A stretch of DNA of 64,000 nucleotides from assembly GCA_002794775.1 (NCBI GenBank), contig NBAY01000004.1, positions 744,001 through 808,000 of the forward strand, written 5' to 3'. This DNA is from Porodaedalea pini (Eukaryota; Basidiomycota; Agaricomycetes; Hymenochaetales; Hymenochaetaceae). Made by a program: the position numbers and the translations under genes. Below the pieces are notes generated by a model. That model did no database searches, was not told the origin of the DNA, and saw nothing but the letters and a program-made list of their open reading frames with translations. Shown here one piece after another: positions 1-14,776 of this stretch (the first letter of the stretch is position 1; each line of letters begins with the position of its first letter).

Positions 1-32
1 ATTAGCAAATGATAGATCAAAGCGCGTGACGA

Positions 33-1232
33 TCACCCGGCTGTGTCCTGCACGATCGGCCCGACAGCAGCGGATGATGTAATAACGTAATGACGCACCG
101 GATACGGAAGCTCGTCGAAGGGCCGGCCCATCGCCGACGTCGTCGGCGCCCCGCTGCTGTCGTGTGAATGTTTGAGTGAAGCGCTCGGTGGAGGAGGGAG
201 CGATGCTGGCGGTGGCGCTGGCCGGCGTGCCAATGGCGGACCCTGGCTCGGATGCGCCCTGTGCAATGAAGAATTATTATTGTTCAGAGGGCCTGAGAGT
301 GGGGGCGAGAAATGATGTTGCTGGTGTGATTGCTGAGATGGCGGGACGACAGAGTAAGAACCCTGAGCTGGCGAGTGCTTTCCCGGGCCCGAACGAGCTG
401 TCGTTGGTGTTATACGCCCGGCATCGCGGTAGTCGCCATACGGGGGTGTGCGTGGCCGAGCCGATCCGGACAATGACCGAGTCCTCTGCTGGTACTCTCG
501 TTCCCTATCTCGCTCGAGCCGCGAGAACATCGGCGGCGTCTTCCCCCGCGTCTGCTGGGGCGCGTTTTTGGCTTGATGAGCATACTCCGCCGAGTACTCG
601 GGTGATGTATTGTTAGGCGCCGTCTCCGGCTCGGGCCCTGCCGCAGCACCTCCGGTGCCCTCGCGCGGCGCTGTGAGCGGAGACAAGAACAGTGGTGCAG
701 GCGGTGAGTGCGATTGCGCCTGTGCTTGCATTTGAGAGTGCGCAGACGAAGACGGCCGACCTTCTTGGCTGTAGGAACGAGCATGCATGGTATCTGAGCC
801 AGGCGAGTGAGGAAAGGCATGATTTTGGTTTTGGTTTGGGGTGGGCGCAGCACGAGGCGGAGGCGGTGGTAACGGCGGTTTGCTATCGTACGCATGGATG
901 CGTGACTGGGGAGGAAGCGTGCTGCCGAGCGGGGAGTACGAGCGATGAGTCGGCGGAGGTGCCGTCGGCTTCGACGGCATCGAGCTTCTTTCTCTTTGCG
1001 CCCTCTCCCTCTCCCTGCCCCATTCTCGTCCCCTCTCCCTTCCTCTGTCCCATTCATGCGCCCTTCCTCTCTCTCTCTCTCTGTCCCTTTCTCTTTCCCG
1101 CTCTCGTTCACGCTCGCGGTCGTCCTCCCTTTCCCTTCCCCTCTCCTTCTCCCTCTCGTGTTTCTCCCGGAGCTCCTGTCTCCTTCGATGGTCGTCAGAG
1201 GGCGAGTCCTGGAGGAGCCGGGCGACGTTCAT
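33..1232 (-). CDS. Low-complexity Arg/Glu- and Pro-rich protein, probably partial
   Basis: I do not recognise this gene. The frame opens at an ATG (1230-1232) and stays open for 399 codons. After about 20 ordinary residues (MNVARLLQDSPSDDHRR) comes a highly charged stretch of alternating Arg-Glu/Arg-Asp to about residue 85. The rest is Pro-, Ser-, Gln- and His-rich and disordered-looking. No folded domain is visible. The stop at 33-35 may not be the true end: a possible donor (gtgcgt) follows the residues ELPYP, so a conserved domain could lie beyond the window edge. The short conserved-looking start followed by a disordered tail would fit a nuclear regulatory protein, but that is only inference. 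On the plus strand the RE/RD repeat appears as a CT-rich tract at about 1000-1130. The frame shows the usual coding bias of a long Arg-rich protein and has no competing frame of better quality. Confidence 0.5.
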   Translation of the reverse strand: MNVARLLQDSPSDDHRRRQELREKHEREKERGREREDDRERERERERERDRERERGRAHEWDRGRERGREWGRERERAQRERSSMPSKPTAPPPTHRSYSPLGSTLPPQSRIHAYDSKPPLPPPPPRAAPTPNQNQNHAFPHSPGSDTMHARSYSQEGRPSSSAHSQMQAQAQSHSPPAPLFLSPLTAPREGTGGAAAGPEPETAPNNTSPEYSAEYAHQAKNAPQQTRGKTPPMFSRLERDREREYQQRTRSLSGSARPRTPPYGDYRDAGRITPTTARSGPGKHSPAQGSYSVVPPSQQSHQQHHFSPPLSGPLNNNNSSLHRAHPSQGPPLARRPAPPPASLPPPPSASLKHSHDSSGAPTTSAMGRPFDELPYPVRHYVITSSAAVGPIVQDTAG

Positions 1233-1894
1233 CAGTGTGCGTCGCCTGCGTCAGCGGTCGGTGTGTGCTCGATGGCCGTCAAGATAAGCGAGTGCTCGCT
1301 CGCGGCGTCGTGTGGGCAGGTGTTGTGTGCGAATGGAAGATGGCGAGAAGTTCGAAGTGAGTAAATTGACAGCGATCAGTTGAAAGACAGAGCCGATCGA
1401 ATCTCGCGGTACGAGAGAAGAAGCACGTGGCGGCTTAGCCGCGTTGGCCCTCGCCCGTTCCAAGGCACATCTCCACTAAGCTTCCGTCTTTATCTAAAAA
1501 TCGGTTAAAATGGCAGATCTCGACAATTTGTCTCACAAAATCAATGCGCATTTATTCCAAAATCAATGGGCTGCCTTGCACATGCAGCATGGGGCGCATT
1601 CACCGCACATGTACAGCTTCTGCTTCGCTCATATACACACACGCGTACGGTGCTATCCGGAATCGGCGCTCCTGCGAAATGATCTTCCCTCGGAAGTTTG
1701 GCTTTTGGAATGCCCCAGGATCCAGATCCCGGCGTCTCCGATACGTGATGTTTACGTAATTACCGCACATTTACCTTATTGGGACGTCACATGCACTTTG
1801 TCAGGGAATAAATGCGAGTAAGGTATGTATCTCTACGTAGTACACGTCGTTTATAAAGTACATATGGCGCTGTACAATGTTCGCCAGTCATGCT
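1233..1894. other. Intergenic region, no gene seen
   Basis: This stretch holds the 5' flank of the Arg/Glu-rich gene and the 3' flank of the DGAT2 gene. A 103-codon plus-strand frame (1510-1821) is open but has no recognisable domain and looks fortuitous. Nothing else is supported. Confidence 0.5.
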
Positions 1895-3872
1895 TCAGTC
1901 GATGATGCTCAGCTCACGCTTCCGGTGTGCGGCAAACGCGTCCTTGTATGTGTCCCATATTCTGGTCAAGCCAAGATCCTCAGTCAAGGACAGTCGCATA
2001 ATGCAAGTATATGCACGCACCGGTAGAGCTCCTCGATGTACAGTTTCTGCACGGCATGCAATTCCTCCAGCGTCGGCTTTTCATTTTTCACAACGTTGAT
2101 CGGACGTCCAACTGATTCATGAAAAATTCATCAACACAGACATACTATCAAAACACTAACTGCCACTTACTAACGGATACGATCCTTCGACGATATGGCA
2201 TCAGTCCCAGATTATCTTCATTTCGAATTATTATCAGCACCTTCCATTCTACCGAAAATAGCACGCACAGTTAAGCATCCCTCGTCCATGAAACAGCGGT
2301 AATGTGAAGCCAAACATAGCCTGGAACCGCTTTTGCAGTCCGTAAAGCAATGTTCCCCGCTCATTCGGCATCTGTTCGAAGATCTACAAAAATCAACTTC
2401 GTCAACCCCTTTCTGAAGAAATTGTAACAGCCATAGGACCACTCACGTCGTTTTCCCCGAACGAAAATACAGGGACCAGATCCGCGCCATACTGAATCGC
2501 CAGTTTGATGAAGCCCAGTCTATAGACAATCCATCATTATTTCTCTTCCTCTCCAAAGCAAACACAGAAAACAGGCATACCTTCTCCTGAGCGTCAGATC
2601 CGCCGTCCCAGGATGCGCATTCAAGCTCTCCGCAGCACCACCCACAACAATGCAAATCGCGCTCCCGTTCCCCTCCCTCAGGATATTCGCACACGAGGCA
2701 CGCGACACGCTGCACACCCCGAGCGCGAGCAGGATGTCGCGGTACAACGGGACGTGGAAGTTCGACGCGAGCGTCAGCAGATGTGGCCGGATCCCCGGGA
2801 ACGCCTGCGAGAACCCGGTGCTCTCGGTTGCGAACGTCGCGAGGGCTCCCCTATAAACAATTTAGCGAATAAAATAAAAAGACAGTGATAATATACGCAC
2901 ATTCCGATGATACCTACGATGTTGCTTGAGTGACGGGCACAAAAAATAGGAGCGCAACACTCACCATGTGGGTGATATCCAAACACATAAGGTCTGTCAG
3001 CAGGTAAATCTTGCTCCTTCACAGCCCATGAGAATCATCCTCCTTCACCGTCAGAGGTACAATGTAATTCACCTTTTTCATTCTATTACACAAGTCCAAG
3101 AGCTCAGCAATGAGACCATCGAAGCAAACGGAGAAGCACCCACGATGCAGGATAATACTCCGCAAAATACGTCCAGAACCGCATGCTCCGGAACCACTGG
3201 CTCGATCGTCCACCATTTTCGGGACTGCGGTCGATGAAGTACATCCACACCACGTACAGTGCGATCGCTGGCCATAGTGGCGGAAAGGAGCTGAGCCACC
3301 CCCATGACATAACGCGTAAAAGAGAACGAAGTTATAAAGGACGACTTCAGCACAGGACGAAAAGACCAAAGAGCGGAGCAGACGTACCAGAAGAAAAGAA
3401 AAATAGAATACAGAATGGGCATGAACAGCTCCCATACCGAGACCGCGAGCGTCTGCAGGCGGCGCGCGCGCGGAACAGCAGCGGGGACGAAACTACGGTG
3501 CATCAAGTTATCAAGTCAACAAAACACCTTCTCTTGATCACACGTAGCTCATCGAAGCTCGCGAGTAAGGAAACGAACGCACTCGACTTTCGGGATCACC
3601 CCCGCCGCGCGCTCGTGTGCGCTCTGGCGGAGCTGCGTAAGTCGCTCCTTCAGCTGTGACGAGCCCGACACCGTCAAGCTCGAGAACGACGAGAGTGATG
3701 CGGAGAGTGCGCTCGATGCGCCTGACTTCGGGCCCGGGCTTGAGCACTGACTTTGTGTTCTACTTTCATCTTCAGTCCGACTTTGACTTTTGGGTTGCTC
3801 CTCGGACACGGACACGGACACGGACACGGATGTGCTGCGACGCTGGGTAAAGGTGTATTCTGTTTCCGCCAT
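1895..3872 (-). CDS. DGA1: Diacylglycerol O-acyltransferase, DGAT2 family
   Basis: The product transfers an acyl group from acyl-CoA to diacylglycerol, the last step of triacylglycerol synthesis, at the ER and lipid-droplet surface. The family signature is clear across several exons. The catalytic HPHG motif (GYHPHGEC) lies at about 2965-2990. A hydrophobic N-terminal hairpin (LFMPILYSIFLFFWYVC) is followed by WMYFIDRSPENGG and FWTYFAEYYPAS. Near the C-terminus come GFIKLAIQYGADLVPVFSFG and the final IWDTYKDAF segment, ending at the TGA at 1895-1897. I chose the ATG at 3870-3872 (MAETEYTF) because upstream in-frame residues look like leader sequence. The N-terminal extension before the membrane hairpin is Ser-rich and includes (Ser-Val)4 encoded by a hexamer repeat. 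About five short introns interrupt the gene. It could also be a monoacylglycerol or wax-ester acyltransferase of the same family; DGAT2 is the usual fungal member. Confidence 0.9.
3803..3830 (+). repeat. Hexamer microsatellite (CGGACA), about 4.7 units
   Basis: Perfect tandem copies of CGGACA lie inside the DGAT2 coding region. Read on the minus strand they encode alternating Ser-Val. The six-base unit keeps the reading frame when the copy number changes. Confidence 0.85.
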
Positions 3873-7131
<3,259 letters not shown>

Positions 7132-7355
7132 CTTCGTCGTGGTCTAAAGTCGTGAAGGATAGAGGGAAAGGTACAGCGTTGAACAGTGAGTGAAGGCTTA
7201 TAAGTGTCTCGTCAAGAGCGACGCGCGTCGCCGTGACTGACGAAAGTTTTACCCAGTTTGGAGATTATTACAAATACATGAGCATGGCGTATTCGGGCAT
7301 TCTTGTTCCAGGTCCTTCTACAGTGCACTTACGTTGTAGAATATAATTATAATTA

Positions 7356-9329
7356 TTATGTCTTCGCAAGTCGCTCTACAATATCCCCAACTTTCAGAAC
7401 CAATTCATCGTGGCCCCACTGACCTACGATACTTATGCCAAGCGGCCAACCGTCCTGTGCCAGCCCGGCGGGAACAGACAACGCCGGCAGTCCAGCGAGC
7501 GATGCAGGAACAGTGAGCACATCCTGGACGTACGCTTCTAGCGTGCTCAGTCTGCCAGTCTCTGAAAGCAGAGGTGCGGAGCCCACAGCTGACGGGTGTA
7601 GGAAGATGTCTACAGCCGAGGATGCAGCGCCACCGTATCCGCTATCGTTATGGCGAATTGGGGTAAGTGGGTTTGGCGACCGGAACACACGGTCGAAGTC
7701 CGCCTTGACCAGGTTTCGGACGCGTTGGGCTTGGAGAAAGTAATTGTCAAATGCGCTACTAGGCATCAGATATGCGTGCAGCAAATGAGCCGAGTCTAGA
7801 CTCACTCTGCAGTAAGAGCGTACGTCCCTAAAAGCATACGCTTCTGTACTTCACGACCAAACCCTTTCGAGCGAGTGTGCGAATAGACATTCGAGACCTT
7901 CCTTTTGTCCGCTTCCGGTGGTGGAACAACACGAAGTCCTACAATTCAGTTCAGCGACCGTGTATATTCTTTCCCGATAAATGGAGATTGACCATAATGG
8001 ATACCGGAATACTTTGCGAGGTTGCTGCTTGCCTCCGCACTCGCAATCACATAGTACGCGCTCAATGCATACGGCGTCGAGGGGAGCGAAACAGAGACGA
8101 CCTTCGCACCAGCAGTCCTCAGGTCTTCTACTAATTTTCGTAATGGTGCGATCGCTGACTTGTCAAGCTCTTCGGGAAAATACTCCTGAGGTATTCCGAT
8201 GACTAGACCTTCCAAGGAGTCGGTTGAGGGAAGACGTTTTGAGCTTAACTCGCTCGCCCTCACTCGAACATCTTCATTTGCAGAAGTTGGGTCCCTAGGG
8301 TCGTGAGTCGATAGTACATCTTTCAAGCGAGTTCAGCTTGACAGTTGATACGATAATCAACGTAACGTACTGAAAATAGGCTGTATGTCCTTCGCCTCAT
8401 TTGCTAGGATGCCAACGCAATCAAGGCTATCAGCATAAGAGACAACGCCCCATCTAAGCAGTATTTAGTAGCTGCCAGGTTGTGACAAGCAATGATAACT
8501 ACCTGCTGATTAGACCGTAAGACGGTTTGAGACCTGCTATTCCGCAGTAGGCGGCTGGGAGACGTATGGATCCGCCAGTATCAGTGCCAAGTGCGCTGTT
8601 AACATTGTCAGCAGTGAAGATAGAGTTTTTAAGAAACAGACTATTCACGCGAAGCACGATCCCGAAGCGACGGCTGCAGCACTCCCTCCGGAGCTTCCAC
8701 CGGCGGAACGTTGCTCTCTTTCAGCGGGAGATGCAGAACGAGAGGAAGAATGTCTATATGGATTCAATACCGGTCCATGGATGGAATGGACATTATACGA
8801 GCTATGAAACACGTGTGCGTCAGGGACACTTTCCTGTATGGCAAGGAAATGGTCACTCACCCCATACCGAATTCGTCACAATTCGTCTTCCCTACAATGC
8901 GTGCGCCGGCATCACGTAGTAACCGTACCACAGTCGCATCGTACGGGGACACAAAGTCTGAGCGACTTGTCAGCTGAAATGGAAACAAAATAGAGAGCAA
9001 ACACGCCTTGTAGCATAGCAGACGAGCATGTTGTCCTGAACTGTTTCGTGCATATGTTGTCCTTCACAGCGACAGAAAGGCTATGCAACGAGCCTGAAGA
9101 GTTCGTTTGCTTATTAAATGCAACTAAAAGTATGTTAAGCATAGAGCGAGAGGAGAAACGCGAATGTCGCACCCTCATCGTAAGAAACGTACGCATTCAC
9201 CCAGTTTTCTGGTGATAGAGCCGACGGCGCGGCGGAGACATTCAATCTTCGAAAAGAAGACGATACATGTGTCGAGCGCAGAAATCTCTTCAGAGAACGT
9301 AGTGTCGAGTCTAGATGTTTGCTTGTCAT
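7356..9329 (-). CDS. HER2: Glutamyl-tRNA(Gln) amidotransferase subunit A, mitochondrial (amidase signature)
   Basis: The likely role is the glutaminase/amidase subunit of mitochondrial GatCAB/GatFAB, which converts Glu-tRNA(Gln) to Gln-tRNA(Gln). The amidase-signature catalytic triad is visible: Lys in [11 protein letters not shown] (about 9090), the cis-Ser in the Gly/Ser loop [14 protein letters not shown] (about 8680) and the acyl-accepting Ser in [12 protein letters not shown] (about 8570). The C-terminal segment [16 protein letters not shown] followed by [10 protein letters not shown] is typical of GatA. The ATG at 9327-9329 opens a basic, Ser/Arg-rich leader ([17 protein letters not shown]) compatible with mitochondrial import. 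The stop is TAA at 7356-7358. Several short introns split the gene. A cytosolic amidase of the same superfamily is the main alternative, but the C-terminal motifs favour GatA. Confidence 0.85.
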
Positions 9330-9490
9330 GTACCATAAACTTCAAGCCAGTTTGACTTTCGACTTCAGGTGCCGCGTCACACGTGTCGCTTGTTTGGTGC
9401 AGAAGCCGTCGCCTTCTAAAATAAATAAAGTCGAAACTTTTCCTGCCCTGCCTCGTAGGTCTGTACTCAAGACCTGGTTCTCATCAAACC

Positions 9491-11298
9491 ATGGCTCATA
9501 AGGAAAAGGAGCAGAGACCTCTCAAAAAGACAAAACCCGCTGCCGTACCTCTCAAACCTGCATTAAAAAAGCCTCAAACGACTCCTGCTTCCGGTTCTCC
9601 AAAACAATTACGCACGAAGTCTACTATACCGGGTCCCTCTCCGTCGCCCTTAAAGGCTCAATCAGCGAGGAAAAAGCCATCAGAAAAATCCAAGCCGACT
9701 CAACGGCCTCCTACACCACCACCTACTAAACCAAAAGTAAAGGTAGACAAGGGAAAGGCGAAAGCAGTGCCGGTCCCTGCACCAAAGGCTCACCCATCGA
9801 CATTCAAGGTCGTCGCGGGTTCATATGAGAAGCTACTTTACGGCCTGGAAGGCTCGTTTGTCGGGGAGGATGGCACGGCGCTGGAAAATCCGACGCTGAA
9901 ACCTATTTTCATCTTCCCTGCGCATGTCGCGTGCGTGAAGGCCGTCGCCGCGTCTCCCGACGGTGGAAAATGGCTCGCGTCCGGCAGCACGGATGAAATT
10001 GTCAAGGTGTGGGACCTGCGCAGGCGAAAGGAGATTGGTGGGCTCATCCAACACGAAGGTGTGCACCAGTAACTTGTTTCTTCATGTAACATAAGTACAC
10101 TAATTGCGCTCGTGTTGTCGTTGGAACAGGTTCAATTACCCACCTCAGCTTCCCAACGCGCTCGCATCTCATGAGTGCTTCCGAGGATGGTACGCTCTGC
10201 ATCTTTCGTGCGCGCGACTGGATTCTGCTGCGGACCATGAAGGGGCACAAGGGGCGCGTGAACAGCGTCGCCGTGCACCCCTCCGGCAAGGTCGGTCTTA
10301 GCGTCGGCAAAGATCGCACGCTCCGTATGTGGGACTTGATGCGTGGAAAAGGGAGCGCGAGCACAAAGCTCGGGAAAGGTTGGTTTCTACGTCTTGTCTG
10401 ATACATAAGTAAATTGATTAATTCTGTATCATAGAGGGAGAACTCGTGTGTTGGTCGGTCAACGGCGACCACTTTGTTGTACAGTCTGGGTCAACAATAG
10501 ACGTTTATTCAACCGTACGTCCATTATTATCATTATTGTTATTTAATCTATCGTCTCTCTTATAGGACTAAACATATTTTCTCAGGAAATGGCCCTCCTG
10601 TACACTTTTAACCATCCTAAACGCATCCAAGACGTTCGTTTTCACCAGGCCGCATCTGGAAAAGAATTCCTCCTTGTTGCAGCCGAGGACAAGAAAGTGA
10701 CGATCTACGCTATGGCGAGCGCAGATAGTACGTCTCTTCCTGTCGTTGCTGAGGCGATTGGGCACCAAAATCGGTATGTCCGCTAACCTTTTTTTGTCCC
10801 TCCGTCTTCTCTCTTTCTTCATTTTTCTTCAATACACTTTCTCTTCACCGTTGATGTCCCCTTATTCATAGTTCCTGACTAAATTCATTCTCGTCTAGTG
10901 TCAAAGCAATCGACACACTCGTTGTTGCGACACCGCACTCTGGCTCAGATCGGATCTTGACGACCATCATGTGCACGGTCTCGTCTGACGGCTGGATACG
11001 CATATTCGATCTTCACGTGCTCGATTCATTAGACAGTACGGACAGTGTGAAGGACGTCAAGACACTGGAGGCGATCGCAGAGTACGATACGAAGGGCACC
11101 CGGCTCACGTGCTGTACACTTGCGGATGGCGAGGCGTCTGTCGCAGGCGTTACGGGAAAGCGGAAACATGAAGAGGATGGGGAGAGCGATGAAGACGTAG
11201 AAGAGCTTGATGAAGGGCAGGACGGCGAAGAGAGTGTTTCAGACGAGGACGAAGGAGAAGGAGAAGACGGAGGCGAGAGGGAGGCGGACGTTGAGTAG
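9491..11298 (+). CDS. MAK11: WD40-repeat ribosome biogenesis protein Mak11 (PAK1IP1-like)
   Basis: Mak11 is a nucleolar WD40 protein needed for pre-60S ribosomal subunit maturation. The ATG at 9491 opens a basic Lys/Pro-rich extension of about 100 residues. It is followed by the family hallmark GSYEKLLYGLEG and WD40 repeats: AHVACVKAVAASPDGGKWLASGS ending VKVWDLR, then SHLMSASEDGTLCIFRARDW, GHKGRVNSVAVHPSGKVGLSVG with TLRMWDLMRGKGSA, and DVRFHQ...LLVAAEDKKVTIY. After further repeats the protein ends in an acidic Glu/Asp-rich tail, with the stop TAG at 11296-11298. Introns are short, and the one near 10780-10898 is about 120 nt. The gene is convergent with the G-patch gene, 71 bp apart. PAK1IP1 and Mak11 are the same family; the ribosomal role is inferred from that family. 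Confidence 0.92.
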
Positions 11299-11369
11299 AT
11301 GCCAACGCAAAGAAAAAGTAAAATATGTGCATGATCTAGATCGTACATGAATTGGATATGTGTATAAAG

Positions 11370-14300
11370 CTACATGAAATCAATTGCTCGCTTCCGTCCC
11401 CTTGGCGGACCCGCTTCTACCACATCAGCGGCTGCAGTGTCAGTAATATTAGGAACAGACGTAGCGACGGGTGGTGTTAAGCTCTGCAGCGCCTCCGGGG
11501 GAGGCTTTTCCACCCACATGCTCTCATCATCATATGCATCTCCGCCAGCATCCACCAGTTTCTCGCCCTTCTTCTTCCTCTTCTTCTTCGTCTTTCGGTC
11601 CTGATCCCGATCTTGCACCCTCACGCCAGAATCATCCCCGCCCTCCTCATCAACTTCGAATGATACGAGTGTTGCTCTACTCATTTTTTTCTTCCTTCCG
11701 CGATCCTTGTCTTTGTCCCTGTCTTTCCCCTTGTCTCGCTTTTCCTTTTCCTTCTCCTTTGCACGGTCGGAGCGGGGCACGAAGGTTGGTTTAAAGGCTG
11801 CCATATCAACCTTTCCTGCTGCGTTGTTGTAGTCGACAGGCGTTACAGATGGAGGTGTCCCCGGCGCAGACGCTTCGGCATTGGCTTTCGAATTCTCGAC
11901 ATTCCCAGCTTCAGCACGGTCTCCACTACCATTTTGAACGATTCCGCCAAGTTGGGACCCATCATCGTCTTCATCCTCTGCCCGGCCCTCTTCCTCACCC
12001 TCATCCTCGTCATCACTCGCAAAGATGGCCTTGAAAATGTCCATTCCAGGGCGCTCGTACGTCAGTATGTCGCGGCCTTGCGTCTCATCTTCATCGCCGA
12101 GCCCAATATTCGCAATGTCACGTCTTCCACCCGCGCCAGGACTCTGAGACTGCACATCCTTGCCCGTACTTCCATTCTCACCGATTTGTGTCGACCCGGT
12201 AAGGCCTGCTTCTGTTGCATCGGTGATGGCAAGTATACCGCTATTTTGCCAATTGCCCGCACCGGAGGGCACCGCGATCGCTGTCGCCTCTGATGGTAAT
12301 TCAGTTGCAGGCTCCTTCACCCCAAAACGCTTGCATAGCAACCTTGCTGGAGTCCATGGCTTGACTTCTCTCGTCAATGGGCCAAACATGCCTAAGCGAG
12401 CAGCATTTTCCTTCGGGCTCTCCTCCTTCTCCGGCTCCTTTTCCTGCCCAACTTCAGGCGTTGAGAGATATGATCCCTCCTCCGCCGGACGGTGCAGCCC
12501 TTCAATCGTTTGCGCACCCGCATCCACAACCGCCGCACGGGTGAAGCGGCCAGCCATCGCACCACTCACAGGTCTGAATATCTGCGCGCTACGCGCATAG
12601 TCTTGAAGTTCGCGTGCAAACGCATCAGCAGCCTGACCTGGCGCGCGCGAAAACGGCACACTATCTTCGCCAGCAACCTGTGCCTTCAAGTACGCAGTGT
12701 ACCGCGCCTGTTTCGTTGGATCGGTGGTGAATGGCTGGAAACCCTGCAGGGCCATCTTTGCTATCTGCGGATCGAGGCGGGGAACGCTTGGTTCCTGCTC
12801 TAGTACTGGCGGTCCTGGTACGGATTCTGAACCTGCTGGTGTTTGTGCCCCGGGCTGAGCACGACCAGCAGCTAGATGTTTGAGGCGTTCGCGATCTTTC
12901 GGGGCTAGATAGTCAAAAACTGAGCGTGGAGGTGCAGGGAGAGGCGTTTCTCCCAGGAGGTTGCCGCGCTACAATTAGCTATGTTAGCATGATATAAGCA
13001 GGAGCGATCGCTGTATGTTACATACTTCATCAGCAGTCATTCCAGCCCGACGCCAGCTCTGGTTATCTCTGGCAGGTATGGGCTTTGTGACACCTTGAGC
13101 AGCGAGACCAATCTTGAAGTTCTCCTTGTCCTGTTCCCACACTCGACGGGGGTCGGGGGTCCATCCCTTTGGAACGACCGGAGGGGGGAACCTGAGCCGA
13201 TATCAGAGACAGAAAAAATAAAGGAAGTCGATAACCTCACAGATTTTCCTCCGTCACAGGTTTTTCTGAGACAACAAACCCAAGCACACATGGAAGACCG
13301 TTGTTGAATGTAGTTCTCCCAATAGAGGTCGGTGGTGCGCTTGAAGTCTGTGAAGAAGTCTAACTGAAGCAATGAGTGATTAACCACATGGGACGTTCAA
13401 CACCTTACCCGTGTAGTTTTTGAACGGCTGCCCAACATAATATGACCATCATCGGCATCATCATCATACGCAAGTCTTTGGCTGGTCTGGACAAATCCAC
13501 GATCATAAACATCGAGGTCATCTTCATCCGCGTCATTGAGCGCACCAAGTCCGAAACCCGCTGTATGAAAACGTTGTTAGATAATGAGGGAGCTGAATCG
13601 TGAACATGACACGAACCACTGATGTTCGGACCCTGTTTTAATTTATTTCCACCCTTGGTAGCCGTCTCAGCTGCAACAATGTCAGATAATCCCATACCCG
13701 GATCATATCCAAGTCCGTGCTTGTTGTCCTTGCGTTTGAAAACAGGAACTTTGGTGTCTCGAGGAGGGTACATATGTTTCTTGGCTTCCTCGTGATCCTC
13801 GGTGACCTGCAAGTCTTCTCCGGAACCAGCAGGAGCATGCGATAGCGCATCTTGGCGTTTCCGTTGCTCATACGTTATTTTCGGTCCGATACCATATCCA
13901 ACTCGCCAGCCCATCCTCTTGAGAATCTGAGCTCCTACTGAATCACGTGGAGCAGGGAGAAGAGTCGCTTCAAGGGCACTGGTAATTGAGCTGTAAATGA
14001 CCATTAGTACTTGTACAAATCCAAAGCCAAGTAAAGACTAACTCTTTTTCCTCTCCTCCGCTATCAGCCTTCCTTTTTTCCCAGAAGTCCATATCCATCT
14101 CTTCTGTCGTATCAACAAGTTTCTGACCATCACGAAGCTCAGCGAGGTCTTCTTCGTCCATGAAGTCCTCTGGTCGCGTGGCTTTCTTCTTGGCTCTATC
14201 CGAGCGTGATGAAGTGAATTCAGCTGGAGCCCATCCTGAAAATAGAGCAACATTAGTCCAGTCTTCCTGTCCCTGAAAGTTTCCTACCTTCTTTCGAACC

Positions 14301-14632
14301 AACAGTGTTGAAATACCCAGCAGAGAAGCCGCCCGTAAAGGCACCATGCAGTCGTCTTCGGCCTTTCTCATCTCTAACCTGCGACAAGGTCAATCAGCTT
14401 AGCCCAAGCATGTGAGTTGGGTGCCAAACCTCTTGTTTCCAAAGCGGAACGAATTCTCCGGTGTCTCTTGACTTTTCAAGTGGCGGAAGCGGCGTGCCAA
14501 TCTAGACGACCAGTCGGCTATAGTCAAGGAGCAGAAGAAAGTGGACGCACTAGACAGAAGTTCTCAGACGCCTTTGAACTACCGGTGTCGACTCCCAAGT
14601 CGTTAAGCTTACGTTTAAGCCTGCTCGTCATC
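11370..14632 (-). CDS. GPATCH1: G-patch domain protein 1 (GPATCH1-type, DUF1604)
   Basis: GPATCH1-type proteins are nuclear and associate with spliceosomes; the G-patch usually activates a DEAH helicase. The N-terminus matches the DUF1604 region: exon 1 [17 protein letters not shown] ... ENFCL, then after an intron [20 protein letters not shown], then the segment running into [18 protein letters not shown] and [11 protein letters not shown]. The G-patch itself is [16 protein letters not shown] (about 13880-13920). The last exon (to 12755) encodes [21 protein letters not shown], then a long disordered tail with acidic stretches and a Lys/Arg/Asp-rich tract, and a final basic [10 protein letters not shown]. 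The chosen ATG at 14630-14632 is the only one matching the family N-terminus. The 5' end of LINE copy 1 lies only 58 bp upstream, so the original promoter has been displaced or replaced. Confidence 0.87.
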
Positions 14633-14690
14633 GTCGCCAAATGTCGAATAGTTCCACCATGCCTCAGATGACTGCCAGTGGATCGTTGTC

Positions 14691-14701
14691 TAACCCGTCA
14701 C
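14691..14701 (+). repeat. Target-site duplication, LINE copy 1, 5' side
   Basis: The 11-mer TAACCCGTCAC here is repeated exactly at 20986-20996, where homology between the two LINE copies ends. It marks the 5' insertion boundary. Confidence 0.9.
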
Positions 14702-14776
14702 TTCTTATCTTCCTACCATCATCATCCTGACCGTGGGAAAGTAACTACTCGACAACTCTTTTCTCTTTTCATCGCA

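Noticed and set aside
1510..1821. 103-codon plus-strand ORF with a good start context
   Set aside because: No domain, Cys/His-rich random-looking composition, and it sits in the flank of two minus-strand genes.
11013..11348. Minus-strand Ser-rich ORF opposite the MAK11 tail
   Set aside because: It is the mirror image of the Glu/Asp-rich acidic tail of MAK11.
14691..14701. TAACCC in the LINE target site as a telomere-repeat target
   Set aside because: A single TAACCC unit is present, and copy 2 inserted into an unrelated sequence.
14678..14776. Longer LINE ORF1 starting upstream at a GTG
   Set aside because: The extension begins in host DNA before the target-site duplication and is not shared with copy 2. 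The ATG at 14777 is shared.
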